Assembly (NCBI GenBank): GCA_963715045.1
Contig: CAVQRC010000016.1
Coordinates: 124,001-188,000, forward strand
Direction: 5' to 3'
Length of the DNA stretch: 64,000 nucleotides
Source of the DNA: CAVQRC01 sp963715045
Lineage (GTDB): Bacteria; Planctomycetota; Planctomycetia; Pirellulales; Lacipirellulaceae
The notes below the pieces were generated by a model. The model had not been told where the DNA came from. It worked only from the letters and a program-made list of their open reading frames with translations, and did no database searches. Below, piece by piece: positions 55,543 through 64,000 of the stretch (its first letter is position 1; each line of letters starts with the position of its first letter). A program made the position numbers and the translations under genes.

Positions 55543-56046
55543 TCACCAGGATTTCGGTCGACTCGTGAGGTCGCCGTAGGCACCGCCGTAATAGAGCAGC
55601 GGTTTCCCATCGGCCACGGCCACGCTGCATAGCCGCGCGACGAAAATATCGTGATCTCCGGACACGACGCGTTGCACGATCTCCGCTTCGCAGTTCGCCA
55701 GACAATCTGGCAATATCGGGCAGCCGTAGGTGCTGCCTTGCTTCCAAGGAAGGCCTTGGAATTTGTCAGCCTGGCGACTCGCGAACAGGTTGCTCAGCGC
55801 TTCCTGCTGGTCGCTGAGGATATTGACGGCCAACGCGCTGGTGCCGCCTTGAAGATCGGGTAGCTGCCGGCACTGGCGATCGATCGAGACCATGCATAAG
55901 GGGGGCACGAGTGAAATCGAACTGAACGCCGAGACTGTCAAACCCCAGGGCGTACCCTGCTGATCCCGCGTGGTGACAACCGTAACCCCACTGGCGAACC
56001 TCGCCATGCAGCTCTTGAACTCTTCGGGAGTGACGGAGGTCGACAT
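55543..56046 (-). CDS. Flavin reductase-like FMN-binding protein
   Basis: A 167-residue protein of the HpaC/RutF type, normal length. Motifs: FKSCMARFASGVTVVTTRD at the N-terminus, then GLTVSAFSSISLVPPLCMVS and ALAVNILSDQQEALSNLFAS. GDHDIFVARLCSVAV with the metal- or flavin-contacting GDHDIF is diagnostic. It would reduce FMN or FAD with NAD(P)H for a partner oxygenase, or bind flavin only. No partner gene is adjacent. Confidence 0.9.
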   Translation of the reverse strand: MSTSVTPEEFKSCMARFASGVTVVTTRDQQGTPWGLTVSAFSSISLVPPLCMVSIDRQCRQLPDLQGGTSALAVNILSDQQEALSNLFASRQADKFQGLPWKQGSTYGCPILPDCLANCEAEIVQRVVSGDHDIFVARLCSVAVADGKPLLYYGGAYGDLTSRPKSW

Positions 56047-56082
56047 CGCTGGATCCTCATAGGGCTTACTGAGCGCCTCGAG

Positions 56083-56371
56083 CTATAGATGGCTTTCATC
56101 GGAGAGTCGGAGCGTCGTCTTGCCGCGGTTCTCGTCGGTGACGACCCAGAGTTCGATACGGCAGACCCAGTTTATAGGCACTGAACAGGCGGCCGCCAAG
56201 TTCGAGCGCTTCTTCGTTTTGAATCCGGTCAAACTCGGTCACGTCACCCCAATCGCCAGATGCATGTCGCTCGAGCACCTCGTCCATATCGTGCCCGGCT
56301 TCCTCGATGGCCTCGATCGCCGCTAGCGTCGCCACCACTTCGCCCAATTCAAAACGATCGTCTGTAGACAT
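56083..56371 (-). CDS. Small hypothetical protein (SGDWGD family), frame broken once
   Basis: Starts at ATG 56371 (MSTDDRFELGEVVATLAAIE). Its core, LERHASGDWGDVTEFDRIQN followed by EALELGGRLFSAYKL, is shared by small proteins of unknown role found in many bacteria and their plasmids. In those relatives the core is followed by a W-(V/I)-(I/V)-T-(E/D) strand; here that strand, IELWVVTDENRGKTTLRL, is found in another frame ending at TAG 56083. The frame must shift near 56165. Without the shift the protein ends in an arginine-rich tail at 56096. I infer a one-base indel. The biological function of the family is not known to me. Confidence 0.6.
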
Positions 56372-56738
56372 TCCGCTTGCTTCTGCCACCTGTGCCCGAG
56401 ACGATCCGCTTCGGCAATCCTGTGGGGTCCAGTTCGGCCCCCATCGCCACTCGCCGCTGCTCGTGAGGGTCGTATTCTAGCTTGCTTTGAAGCTGCATGA
56501 ACACCCGCCCGGGACCCTCTGATTCGTCGTCGCGTCCCGCTCTCAGCTCCAGCGTGACGACTCGATCAGCAGCAACGGGCCAGCTCAACAGCACCGAGAC
56601 GGTCGAAGACGAAGGCCGGCAGACGAGACATTCTCCCCCGGGCGAGCACCCGCCATTTCTTCGGCATGCGCTCAGCCGCTCCACCGCCGTCGCGCTCGAT
56701 GCGAAACCTGCGACGCCCCACTCGCCGAAGCTGCGCAA
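56349..56738 (-). CDS. Possible hypothetical protein
   Basis: An open frame of 129 codons overlaps the next gene by 23 bp in the same direction. The middle (VSVLLSWPVAADRVVTLELR, VFMQLQSKLEYDPHEQRRVA, MGAELDPTGLP) looks like a real protein with alternating strand pattern, while the first 45 codons are poor. I recognise no family. If it is not a gene, the region 56372-57013 is intergenic; a hairpin CCGCAC-TCTGG-GTGCGG lies at 56893-56909 without a T run. Confidence 0.35.
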   Translation of the reverse strand: MRSFGEWGVAGFASSATAVERLSACRRNGGCSPGGECLVCRPSSSTVSVLLSWPVAADRVVTLELRAGRDDESEGPGRVFMQLQSKLEYDPHEQRRVAMGAELDPTGLPKRIVSGTGGRSKRNVYRRSF

Positions 56739-57013
56739 TCACCGACTACCACGCTCGGTAACCGGTCGCTTACCGAAACCTGCAGGCATCTCGCGCCCGC
56801 TACGCAGCGATTTTTTGAGGGGGAATTGCCAGCGAAACCACTTGAACAGTGGAAGTCGAATGAATACGCTGGACACCCCAAACTGCCTTTAACCGCACTC
56901 TGGGTGCGGATCTCAACCTACCGTAATCAAGATCCTGGTGGGCCCACTCTCTCCAATCCAGATCATTCCGCCTATGGTGCGAATGTGATGGCGAGGTCTT
57001 AGCTGCAATTTGT

Positions 57014-58654
57014 ATGGCCGGAGCCGACGTGACCAGTCACTCGAATAATCAAGCGATTACAGAACCATCGCTGCTGAACTTGATTCGCGTCCTCTTTCGT
57101 CACAAGAAGAAGGCGGCTGGCTTCGTATTGCTGTGCGTGATTGTGTCCTTGTTACTGGTCATCTATTTGCCACGGTCCTATAGATCCGAGTCCAAGGTCT
57201 ACTTGCGGATCGGCCGGGAGAGTATTTCGCTCGATCCGACGGCGACGACAGGCCAGACGGTGATGATGGAGAAGTCACAGGAAAGCGAGATCAACTCGGT
57301 ACTCGAGGTGCTTCACAGCCGGCAGATCGCGGCGGGCGTTGTCGACCGCCTGGGAATCGCCGCGGTCCTCGAGTCGGACGTGAAAAAGAATCCGGTCGCT
57401 CAGTGGTTTTCCGATACCCGGTCGCAGATCGGCGGAATGTTGGAAAGCCTGAGCCGCGACGATTCAACGACTGCCGGTCGCGACATCGACGTTGATCTGC
57501 CCACGGCCGATGAGGAACAGGCAATGCGGCGATTTGGGGAACGTCTCGAAGTGCACGCCCCGAAGAACTCGACCGTCGTGACGATTGCGTACGAGGCCGC
57601 TTCGCCCGGTTTAGCGCGAGATATCACCCAGGCCACGGTCGATGTCTTCATCGATACGCACGTCCGACTCAATCGTACCGAAGGGTCGTTCGAGTTTTTT
57701 GTGGAGCAGACCGCCGAGCTCGAAGCTCAGCTGAAGGCAGCAGAGACTGCACTTCAGGATCGTAAGATGGCGTACGAAATTGTGACCGTCGAAGGGAAAC
57801 GAACGCGACTTGAGGAGAAGCTGCAGAATATCGAACTGGCCCGCCTCGAGGCAGACCGACAGTTGGCCCGCACCGAAGCGCGTATTAATGAACTGAGGAC
57901 GGCTGCGGACGCACTCGACAAAGAAGTTGTTACCGAGTCCGTCTCCGGTTACGCGAACACGGCCCGGGACCGCATGCGTGAACAGCTTTACGCATTCGAG
58001 ATCCGTGAGAAAGGGCTGATCCAGACCTATACGGCATCCCATCCGCTGGTGATTGCTGCCCAGGAGCAACGGAAGGCCCTCGAAGCCATCCTCAACGAGC
58101 AGCCCAACGATCGAACGCAGACGACCAGTGGCCTCAACCCGACCCGCCAGATGCTCGAACTCGATCTCGAACGAGAAGAAGTCGCGGCGATGGGTTCTGC
58201 TTCGCTGCGTGATCTGCTGGCGTCGCAGCTGGCAGCCGTGCAGACCGAACTTGTGGCCCTGAATTCGCACGAAGTGGAATTGGCTGCACTCCAGCGGAAT
58301 GTCGATCTGGCCCAGGCGAATTATCGGGTCTACGCGGAGAAACTCGAACAGGCACGCATCGACGAAGCGTTGGAGGAAGACCATATTTCCAACGTCAACG
58401 TGGTTCAGCCACCAAGCTATATCCGCAAGCCGGCTAGCCCGAAAAAACTATTGGTTCTCGCGGGCGGCCTGATCTTCGGCGTCTTGGGAGGAGTGACGAT
58501 TGCACTGATCGCTGAGACGTTCGATGCTTCACTCCGCACCGCCGAACAAACCGAAGCCCACCTGGGCCTACCGGTGTTGTTATCTCTTCCGCCCGGCGAA
58601 CTCATATCGGACTCTGGCGGAAAATTGCGAGGAACGCCGCATGGTTCCTCCTGA
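57014..58654 (+). CDS. Polysaccharide chain-length/co-polymerase protein (Wzz/GumC type)
   Basis: A 546-residue inner-membrane protein. Membrane helix 1 is near residues 35-53 (AAGFVLLCVIVSLLLVIYLP) and helix 2 near 488-508 (LLVLAGGLIFGVLGGVTIAL). A Wzz domain (residues 20-110) is followed by a long coiled coil (FEFFVEQTAELEAQLKAAET, LEEKLQNIELARLEADRQLA) and the GNVR-type region preceding helix 2 with the proline-rich RKPASPKK. It governs chain length and export of surface polysaccharide. The 3' end overlaps the P-loop partner gene by 14 bp. Confidence 0.9.
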   Translation: MAGADVTSHSNNQAITEPSLLNLIRVLFRHKKKAAGFVLLCVIVSLLLVIYLPRSYRSESKVYLRIGRESISLDPTATTGQTVMMEKSQESEINSVLEVLHSRQIAAGVVDRLGIAAVLESDVKKNPVAQWFSDTRSQIGGMLESLSRDDSTTAGRDIDVDLPTADEEQAMRRFGERLEVHAPKNSTVVTIAYEAASPGLARDITQATVDVFIDTHVRLNRTEGSFEFFVEQTAELEAQLKAAETALQDRKMAYEIVTVEGKRTRLEEKLQNIELARLEADRQLARTEARINELRTAADALDKEVVTESVSGYANTARDRMREQLYAFEIREKGLIQTYTASHPLVIAAQEQRKALEAILNEQPNDRTQTTSGLNPTRQMLELDLEREEVAAMGSASLRDLLASQLAAVQTELVALNSHEVELAALQRNVDLAQANYRVYAEKLEQARIDEALEEDHISNVNVVQPPSYIRKPASPKKLLVLAGGLIFGVLGGVTIALIAETFDASLRTAEQTEAHLGLPVLLSLPPGELISDSGGKLRGTPHGSS

Positions 58655-59334
58655 AACGTCCAACGGCACGTCTCGCGATGCCAACTCAACACCGCGACCG
58701 CTGCCGCCGTCGTCGCTGCAGTTCGCCGGTCTGCTGGGTCGGCTTCGCGCTTCGCAAAACGGCAAGGCAGCGAACTCGCTGGCGATTGGCGTGACCGCCT
58801 GCGAGGACAATCGCTCGACAATCCGCCTGGCGTCACGTCTGGCCGCCGCGGCGGCGAGTGAAACGAACGGACGAACGCTCCTGATCGACGCGACCGCTCC
58901 TGATCCGCGACGGTCAGGGCGGCGAAAGACCGAATCGACCGAGGGCTTGGTGAACATCCTGTACGGCAATGCGGACCGCCTGGAGTGCCTCCAGGCGGCA
59001 CCGCAGGGTGGGCTGTTCCTGCTCCCCTGGGGTGAAGGCAGCGCCGCCATGCTGCGTCCTTCGGCGACGATTCGTTTCTCAACGCTGCTGGCCGCTTACC
59101 GCACCGAATTCGATGCCATCATCGTCGCCCTGCCATCTGCGACCGAAACCACGCAGGGGGCCGCCCTCGCGGCCGCGGCCGACGGTGTGATATCTGATCA
59201 TCGAGGCAGAGCACACCAGTGCCGCAACGGCGAATCGATCCCGTCGGCTCCTGGAGCGAGCCAACGTCCGAGTCTGGGGGGCCGTCCTGAACAACTGTCG
59301 TGAATATCTCCCAGCTTGGCTGCAACCCAGGTAA
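58641..59334 (+). CDS. Wzz-associated P-loop protein with a broken Walker A, frame broken once
   Basis: Position after a Wzz gene and fold order suggest the CpsD/Wzc tyrosine-kinase partner. The Walker A site that should read like GEGKST is CEDNRST (58804 onward), so the invariant Lys is Arg and the glycines are gone. Walker A' survives as LLIDATAPDPR. No tyrosine-rich tail follows. The first frame stops at 59303; the family ending (LIIEAEHTSAATANRSRRLL, VWGAVLNNCREYLPAWLQ) is found in the next frame from 59194 to TAA 59334, so an indel of one base near 59190 is inferred. Probably a non-catalytic regulator of polymerisation. Confidence 0.7.
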
Positions 59335-59342
59335 GTGCATCG

Positions 59343-60091
59343 ATGCCTTCCACCAGCAATCGAGTCGTCCCGGTCCTGCCCGATACGCAGGAGGACGGGA
59401 TCTTCCGAAGTATGCCCGCCGCAGCGTCAGTCGGCACCGATCCGCCAGCGCTCGCTTCGCCTGCCGAGGCTGCGAGGCTGCTGGATGCTCGCCGTCTACC
59501 GGCCTGGAAACGCGGTATCGACCTCGCGGGAGCGACGTTCCTGATCGCCGCCCTGTCACCCCTGCTCGCCGGGCTGGCCGTGGCGATCCGGATCACATCC
59601 GGAGGTCCCATCTTCTTCCGCCAGCAGCGGCACGGATTGGGAGGAGAGTTGTTCACGATCTGGAAGTTCCGCACACTCCAGGCCTCCGCCTGCAGCAAGC
59701 GGCACCAGGCGTACGTTGCCGAACTCGCACGTTCGGATACACCGCTGGAGAAAATTGACAACCACGCCGACTTGATTCCCTTGGGCCGCTGGTATCGGGC
59801 ATTCGGACTCGACGAGCTCCCTCAGCTTTTGAATGTGCTCCGCGGTGACATGAGCCTCGTCGGCCCGCGCCCGACGTCCTTACTCTCAACGACTACGAGT
59901 CCTGGCAGCTGAAACGCTTCGCCGTCACGCCCGGCATTACCGGCCTCTGGCAGGTCAGCGGGAAGAACAAGACTACTTTCGACACGATGATGCAACTCGA
60001 CCTCCAATACGTCGACGAGCGGTCCTTCCTGTTGGACGTCAAGGTTCTGCTGCGGACTCTTCCCGCAGTCATTCGGATCGCCATGGACTGA
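59343..60091 (+). CDS. Bacterial sugar transferase (undecaprenyl-phosphate, WcaJ/ExoY type), frame broken once
   Basis: Starts polysaccharide repeat synthesis by adding the first sugar-phosphate to undecaprenyl phosphate. One membrane segment is near residues 65-85 (FLIAALSPLLAGLAVAIRIT). Catalytic signatures: GGPIFFRQQRHGLGGELFTI, WKFRTL, FGLDELPQLLNVLRGDMSLV and GPRP. After GPRPTS at about 59875 the frame changes; the essential C-terminus (RFAVTPGITGLWQVSGKNK, FDTMMQLDLQYVD) continues in another frame to TGA 60091. Shorter than WcaJ, without its N-terminal helices, like ExoY. Confidence 0.85.
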
Positions 60092-60173
60092 TGCCCATCG
60101 GCGATTCAGAGCAGACCTTCCCGCGAAGATTTTCCACCGTTAAATCCACCTCTTGATTTGAATCGAGACTTGC

Positions 60174-61235
60174 ATGCTACGCGTAGGTGTTATCGGCCTG
60201 GGTTACTGGGGCCCGAACCTGGTTCGCTGCCTGGACGGCTTGCCCGACTGTGAGGTCGTCGCGATCGCCGACCGCGACCAGCAGCGACTTCAACACGTGG
60301 CCCGCAACGTTCCCGAGGCGACTACGACCACCGAAGCCGATGACGTCATCGATCCGATCGCAGTCGACGCGATCGTGCTCGCGACGCCCACGAAGACCCA
60401 TTACGCCCTCGCGCGACAGGCCCTCCTGCAAGGCATCCATGTATTCGTGGAGAAGCCGCTGGCCACGACCTCGGCCGAGTGTGTGGAACTGATACGGCTG
60501 GCTGCCGAACGAGACTTGACTCTGTTCGTCGGTCATATCTTTCTGCACTCAGCGCCGGTGGTGCGGCTCAAAGAGTTGGTCGACGGGGGCGACCTGGGCG
60601 ACATCTGCTACATCGCTTCCTCGCGACTCAACCTGGGACCGATCCGCCGCGATGTCAACGCACTCTGGGATCTGGCCCCGCACGACATCTCGATCATGCT
60701 GCATCTGCTCGGTGAGCTGCCCACCGGCGTACGATGCTCCGGCCTGGCCTACCTCAACGAGCATGTTCACGACGTCTGCTCGTTGATGCTCGATTTCGGC
60801 AAGCGGCGGATCGGCATTTCTCACGTGAGCTGGCTCGATCCCCGCAAGAAGAGGGAGATGACCGTCGTCGGCAGCAAACAGATGGCGGTCTACAACGATC
60901 TGGAACCACTCGAAAAGGTCAAGGTGTATGACATAGGCGTCGAGACACCGGACTACGCGGATTCATTCGGCGAGTACCAGTTCACCTACCGCTACGGCGA
61001 TACTTACAGCCCCCGACTCGAGGAGCACGAACCCCTCAAGACAGAATGCCAGGATTTCGTCCGCTGCGTTCTCGACGGCGCCGCTCCGCTCACCGGCGGC
61101 GAAAACGGTCTCCACGTCGTGGCGGTCCTCGAAGCCGCGGAGAGATCGTTGCAGCATGGTGGCGGGCATGTCGAAGTGGCGAAGCCGAACGGCAAATACA
61201 CGGCTCCTCATTCGATTGTCCGAGGTTCGCAATGA
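60174..61235 (+). CDS. Gfo/Idh/MocA oxidoreductase (WbpB/WlbA-like)
   Basis: A 353-residue NAD(P)-dependent enzyme. Rossmann motif VIGLGYWGPNLVRCL at residues 6-20 and the catalytic EKP region in GIHVFVEKPLATTSAEC are clear; the WDLAPHDISIMLHLL string is typical of the sugar-nucleotide branch. Its gene overlaps the next (WbpD-like) by four bases, and a WbpE-like aminotransferase follows. That set oxidises, aminates and acetylates C3 of UDP-GlcNAc uronic acid in the Pseudomonas WbpB/E/D pathway. The first enzyme (WbpA, 6-dehydrogenase) is not in the window. Confidence 0.88.
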   Translation: MLRVGVIGLGYWGPNLVRCLDGLPDCEVVAIADRDQQRLQHVARNVPEATTTTEADDVIDPIAVDAIVLATPTKTHYALARQALLQGIHVFVEKPLATTSAECVELIRLAAERDLTLFVGHIFLHSAPVVRLKELVDGGDLGDICYIASSRLNLGPIRRDVNALWDLAPHDISIMLHLLGELPTGVRCSGLAYLNEHVHDVCSLMLDFGKRRIGISHVSWLDPRKKREMTVVGSKQMAVYNDLEPLEKVKVYDIGVETPDYADSFGEYQFTYRYGDTYSPRLEEHEPLKTECQDFVRCVLDGAAPLTGGENGLHVVAVLEAAERSLQHGGGHVEVAKPNGKYTAPHSIVRGSQ

Positions 61236-61807
61236 GCGGTCCCTGGGCCCATGCATCGGCGCTGGTGGAGAGTTCGGCGATTGGAGACGGCACCCGGATC
61301 TGGGCGTTCGCCCACGTCATGGACGGGGCGACGATCGGGAACGACTGCAACGTTGGCGGACACGCTTTCGTCGAAGCGGGTGCCATCATCGGCGATCGCG
61401 TGACGGTCAAGAACCAAGTGTGCGTGTGGGAGGGTGTCTCGATTGAGGACGACGCCTTCGTGGGTCCTCAGGTGTGCTTCACGAACGACAGGTTTCCCCG
61501 CTCGCCGCGGATGGCGGAAGCAGCCCCGCGATATGCCCGACGCGAAAACTGGCTTTGCCGCACTCGTGTCGGGAAAGGTTGCTCGATCGGCGCGAATAGC
61601 ACCGTGCTGCCAGGCGTCGATCTGGGGGATTACTGCATGGTGGCCGCGGGATCGGTGGTGACCCACGACGTCGAAACGCACGCACTCGTGGCGGGGAATC
61701 CGGCCCGACCCGTCGGAATCGTCTGCCGCTGCGGGAAAAGGTTGCCCGAAACCGATGACGCACCATGCTCCGACTGCGGTTTCTCCCTGACGACCATCGC
61801 TCGTTGA
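61232..61807 (+). CDS. Left-handed beta-helix acetyltransferase (WbpD/WlbB-like)
   Basis: A 191-residue enzyme. Hexapeptide repeats run from residue 5 to 160 (VESSAIGDGTRIWAFAHVMD, IGNDCNVGGHAFVEAGAIIG, VGKGCSIGANSTVLPGVDLG). The string CFTNDRFPRSPRM is typical of 3-N-acetyltransferases WbpD/WlbB. A zinc-ribbon-like tail (CRCGKRLPETDDAPCSDCGF) ends the protein. The start ATGA overlaps the previous stop. Confidence 0.88.
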   Translation: MSGPWAHASALVESSAIGDGTRIWAFAHVMDGATIGNDCNVGGHAFVEAGAIIGDRVTVKNQVCVWEGVSIEDDAFVGPQVCFTNDRFPRSPRMAEAAPRYARRENWLCRTRVGKGCSIGANSTVLPGVDLGDYCMVAAGSVVTHDVETHALVAGNPARPVGIVCRCGKRLPETDDAPCSDCGFSLTTIAR

Positions 61808-61863
61808 CGCGATCCCTCACTCCCCCGCCCAACTCCTTCCAGGTACATTGCCGGAAAGCTGTT

Positions 61864-62989
61864 ATGAAAACGGTTGAAGAAGTCGCCTTCGTGGATTTGA
61901 AGACCCAGTGCGGAGAACTCGTCGATGAAGTCATGCCGGCTGTCGAGCGTGTGATACGCCAGGCGAGCTTCATTTTCGGTGAGGAAGTCGGCCAGTTCGA
62001 AGAACAGTTCGCCGAGTACTGCGGAGCGTCCGCATGCGTCGCCGTCGCCAGCGGAACCGACGCGCTCCACCTGGCGTTGCGGCAACTCGGCGTGGGTCCC
62101 GGCGATGAGGTCATCACCGCAGCCAACTCGTTCGCTGCGACCGCCTTCGCGATCGCCTACACGGGGGCCGATCCGGTGTTCGTCGACATCTCTGCCGAGG
62201 ACTACAACCTCGATCCGGAGTTGCTCGAAAGCGCGGTCACAGCTCGTACCAGGGCGATCGTCCCGATCCATCTGTATGGGCAACCGGCCGAGATGGACGT
62301 GATCCGAGAGATCGCCCACCGCCACGACCTGGCCATCGTCGAAGACGCCTGCCAGGCGCACGGGGCAACCTACCACCAGCAGCTCACCGGCACGATGAGT
62401 AACGCGGGCTGTTTCAGCTTCTACCCTGGGAAGAACCTGGGCGCATTCGGAGATGGTGGAGCGATCATTACCGACGACCTGGACTTAGCCGCGCGGTTGC
62501 GGCTCGCGCGGAACTACGGCCAGCGGGTCAAGAACGAGCATTCGATGATCGGGTACAACAGTCGGCTCGATACGATCCAGGCGGCCATCCTGCTCGTCAA
62601 GCTGCCCTATCTCGATCGCTGGAATGCTGCCCGGCAGCAGGCAGCCGACTGGTACTACGAGGCACTCCCCGCGCTCGCACCCGAATCTGCAACTCACCTC
62701 ACCGCAGCCGAACCGCACCCACGTTTATCACTTGTTCGTTGCCCAGCACGACAACCGTGATGAACTGATGCAGTTTCTCGGTGACCGCGGCATCCAGTGT
62801 GGAATCCACTATCCGATCCCGCTCTGCCATGCCCAGCCGTTTCGCCACTGCCGCTCCCTTCCCGACGGCGCACCGGTCGCCACGCGGCTTGCCGACAGAA
62901 TCGTTTCCCTGCCGATGCATCCGGGAATCTCCCAGGATCAAGTCGTTTCAGTCGCGGAACAAATCGGCCGCTTCACGAGCGGCACGTGA
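61864..62989 (+). CDS. DegT/DnrJ/EryC1/StrS aminotransferase (WbpE-like), frame broken once
   Basis: PLP-dependent sugar aminotransferase. Family motifs: FVDLKTQCGELVDEVMPAVE, VAVASGTDALHLALRQLGVG, GDEVITAANSFAATAFAIAY, AIVEDACQAHGATY and the PLP Lys in FSFYPGKNLGAFGDGG. The first frame ends at 62760; the rest (NRTHVYHLFVAQHDNRDELM, RGIQCGIHYPIPLCHAQPF) lies in the next frame to 62989, so an indel near 62700 is inferred. Total about 374 residues, normal. It would transfer the amino group to the 3-keto sugar made by the WbpB-like enzyme. Confidence 0.88.
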
Positions 62990-63003
62990 CAGGAGAGGCG
63001 ACC

Positions 63004-64000
63004 ATGTTAGAGCGTGTCCTGTTGGCGATCGTGCTGCTCGAAATTCCGATCCAGATCGACATCAACCTGCTCCACGACGAAGGGCCGGCAATGTTCGGAG
63101 CCATCAGTGGCTTCAACATTTCGCTGACCACGTTCGCGATTACTGCCCTGCTGCTCATGTGGCTGCCGGGTTTCGTGCAGCGTTCGGCCTACCCCGGAAA
63201 TCCACGGCTGGTGGTCAACCTGCCGCTGCTCGCGTACTTCGCCTGTTCCCTGGCTTCGCTGGTCACGGCCTACGATCGCGAACTTTCGCTGTTCGGATTG
63301 TGCCTCCTGGCCCAGGCGCTTGCCGTGTTTCTGTACGTGGCGAACACCACGCGCACTGCGGAAGATTTCGAGTTCGTGTTGACAATGCTGCTATGCGGCC
63401 TGCTGTTGCAAGGCGCGATCATGGCGGCGACTCGGATCGTCGCTGACGACCTATTTTTCAGCCGCTTCGTCGTTTCCCGAATCGACAACACGAATCTTCG
63501 CGTGGGTGGCACCATCGGTTCGCCCATCACGGCCGCCGGTTATCTGGGGCTGATGCTCCCCACGGCGGTCGGCGTATTCGCGTGCCGCAGCAAGCGATGG
63601 TTGAAGACGCTCGCGCTGTTGTCGTTCGTCTCCGGCACGACGGGCCTGGTACTGACCTTGTCGCGGGGAGGCTGGATCGGCGTGTCCCTGGCAACCACCG
63701 TCCTGATCTACCTGTGCTGGCGGCGGCGGTTGATCTCGGCTCGGTTGCCGCTGGTCGTCGGCGGAATCGCGATTCTCGCAGGGGTGGTCTTCGGTCCTAT
63801 GATCGTTGCGCGGCTGACCGAAGACGATCGTGGTTCCGCCGAAGCCCGGCTGCCGCTGATGAAGCTCGCCAGCTACCTGATCGTCGATCATCCGGTCTTC
63901 GGAGTCGGAGTCAACAACTGCCAGGAGGCAGCCCAGAAGTATCGCGGGACGCCCGAATTCCGGGAAGAGTGGTTCTATACGGTGCACAACAAATACCTCG
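63004..64000 (+). CDS. O-antigen ligase/polymerase-like membrane protein, 3' end cut by window
   Basis: The frame is open from ATG 63004 to the end (332 codons). At least nine hydrophobic segments are visible (ERVLLAIVLLEIPIQIDINL, FAITALLLMWLPG, LPLVVGGIAILAGVVFGPM). The Wzy_C/WaaL domain is recognisable by LTLSRGGWIGVSLATTV and HPVFGVGVNNC, with the large periplasmic loop starting after. Ligases and polymerases of this fold cannot be told apart by sequence. The aminotransferase stop is 14 bp upstream. Confidence 0.85.
   Translation, partial: MLERVLLAIVLLEIPIQIDINLLHDEGPAMFGAISGFNISLTTFAITALLLMWLPGFVQRSAYPGNPRLVVNLPLLAYFACSLASLVTAYDRELSLFGLCLLAQALAVFLYVANTTRTAEDFEFVLTMLLCGLLLQGAIMAATRIVADDLFFSRFVVSRIDNTNLRVGGTIGSPITAAGYLGLMLPTAVGVFACRSKRWLKTLALLSFVSGTTGLVLTLSRGGWIGVSLATTVLIYLCWRRRLISARLPLVVGGIAILAGVVFGPMIVARLTEDDRGSAEARLPLMKLASYLIVDHPVFGVGVNNCQEAAQKYRGTPEFREEWFYTVHNKYL

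Noticed and set aside
1..64000. tRNA or rRNA genes
   Set aside because: I scanned the larger gaps for cloverleaf patterns and rRNA strings and saw none; a covariance-model scan would be decisive.

Overview
The window looks like a chromosomal piece of a GC-rich planctomycete. The evidence is a compact Gram-negative-type flagellar operon, LPS-type sugar genes (kdsA), many very long TPR proteins, an ECF sigma factor beside a membrane vWA protein, ExbB/ExbD pairs embedded among TPR genes, and frequent TTG/GTG starts. No rRNA, tRNA, CRISPR array, prophage or insertion sequence was recognised.

Layout. (1) 1-24.8 kb: one long plus-strand flagellar block: TPR protein, FlgN-like chaperone, histidine kinase, sigma-54 response regulator, a near-consensus sigma-54 promoter, then flgB-flgC-fliE-fliF-fliG-fliH-fliI-fliJ-(MotE-like)-fliK-flgD-flgE-flbD-motA-motB-fliL-fliN-fliO-fliP-fliQ-fliR-flhB. 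fliM is missing from its usual place between fliL and fliN. (2) 24.8-28.7 kb, minus strand: a sulfotransferase and two paralogous membrane-anchored exported proteins. (3) 29.0-32.0 kb: ECF sigma factor and a vWA membrane protein. (4) 32.4-39.9 kb: two exported TPR proteins, ExbB, ExbD, an antisense secreted PDZ protein with a (PPVH)n stretch, and a second ExbD. (5) 40.1-49.8 kb: XerC/D recombinase, GalE, acyltransferase, HD-domain nuclease-like protein, a degenerate GGDEF protein, and the housekeeping run rpmE-prfA-prmC plus a DUF4261-like gene. (6) 50-56.7 kb, minus strand: BASS transporter, TPR/transglutaminase-like protein, kdsA and lipid kinase (overlapping genes), a structured intergenic segment that may be a small RNA, flavin reductase and small hypotheticals. 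(7) 57-64 kb: a surface-polysaccharide cluster (Wzz-like chain-length protein, a P-loop partner with a broken Walker A, sugar transferase, then WbpB/WbpD/WbpE-type genes for a diacetamido uronic acid, and an O-antigen ligase/polymerase running off the edge).

How it fits together. The kinase and sigma-54 activator sit directly upstream of a -24/-12 promoter in front of flgB, so they probably control the flagellar operon. FlgD and FlgE carry three copies of one extra module of about 90 residues, and FliG has lost three of the five classical torque-helix charges; hook and rotor therefore look lineage-specific.

Caution on data quality. At least eleven reading-frame breaks interrupt otherwise well-conserved genes (response regulator, fliK, probably fliN, flhB twice, vWA gene twice, DUF4261-like, a small hypothetical, Wzz partner, sugar transferase, aminotransferase). 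Two lie in the identical string TTCCCCCCTG. This density points to indel errors in the assembly rather than real gene decay; I report these genes as single features across the breaks.
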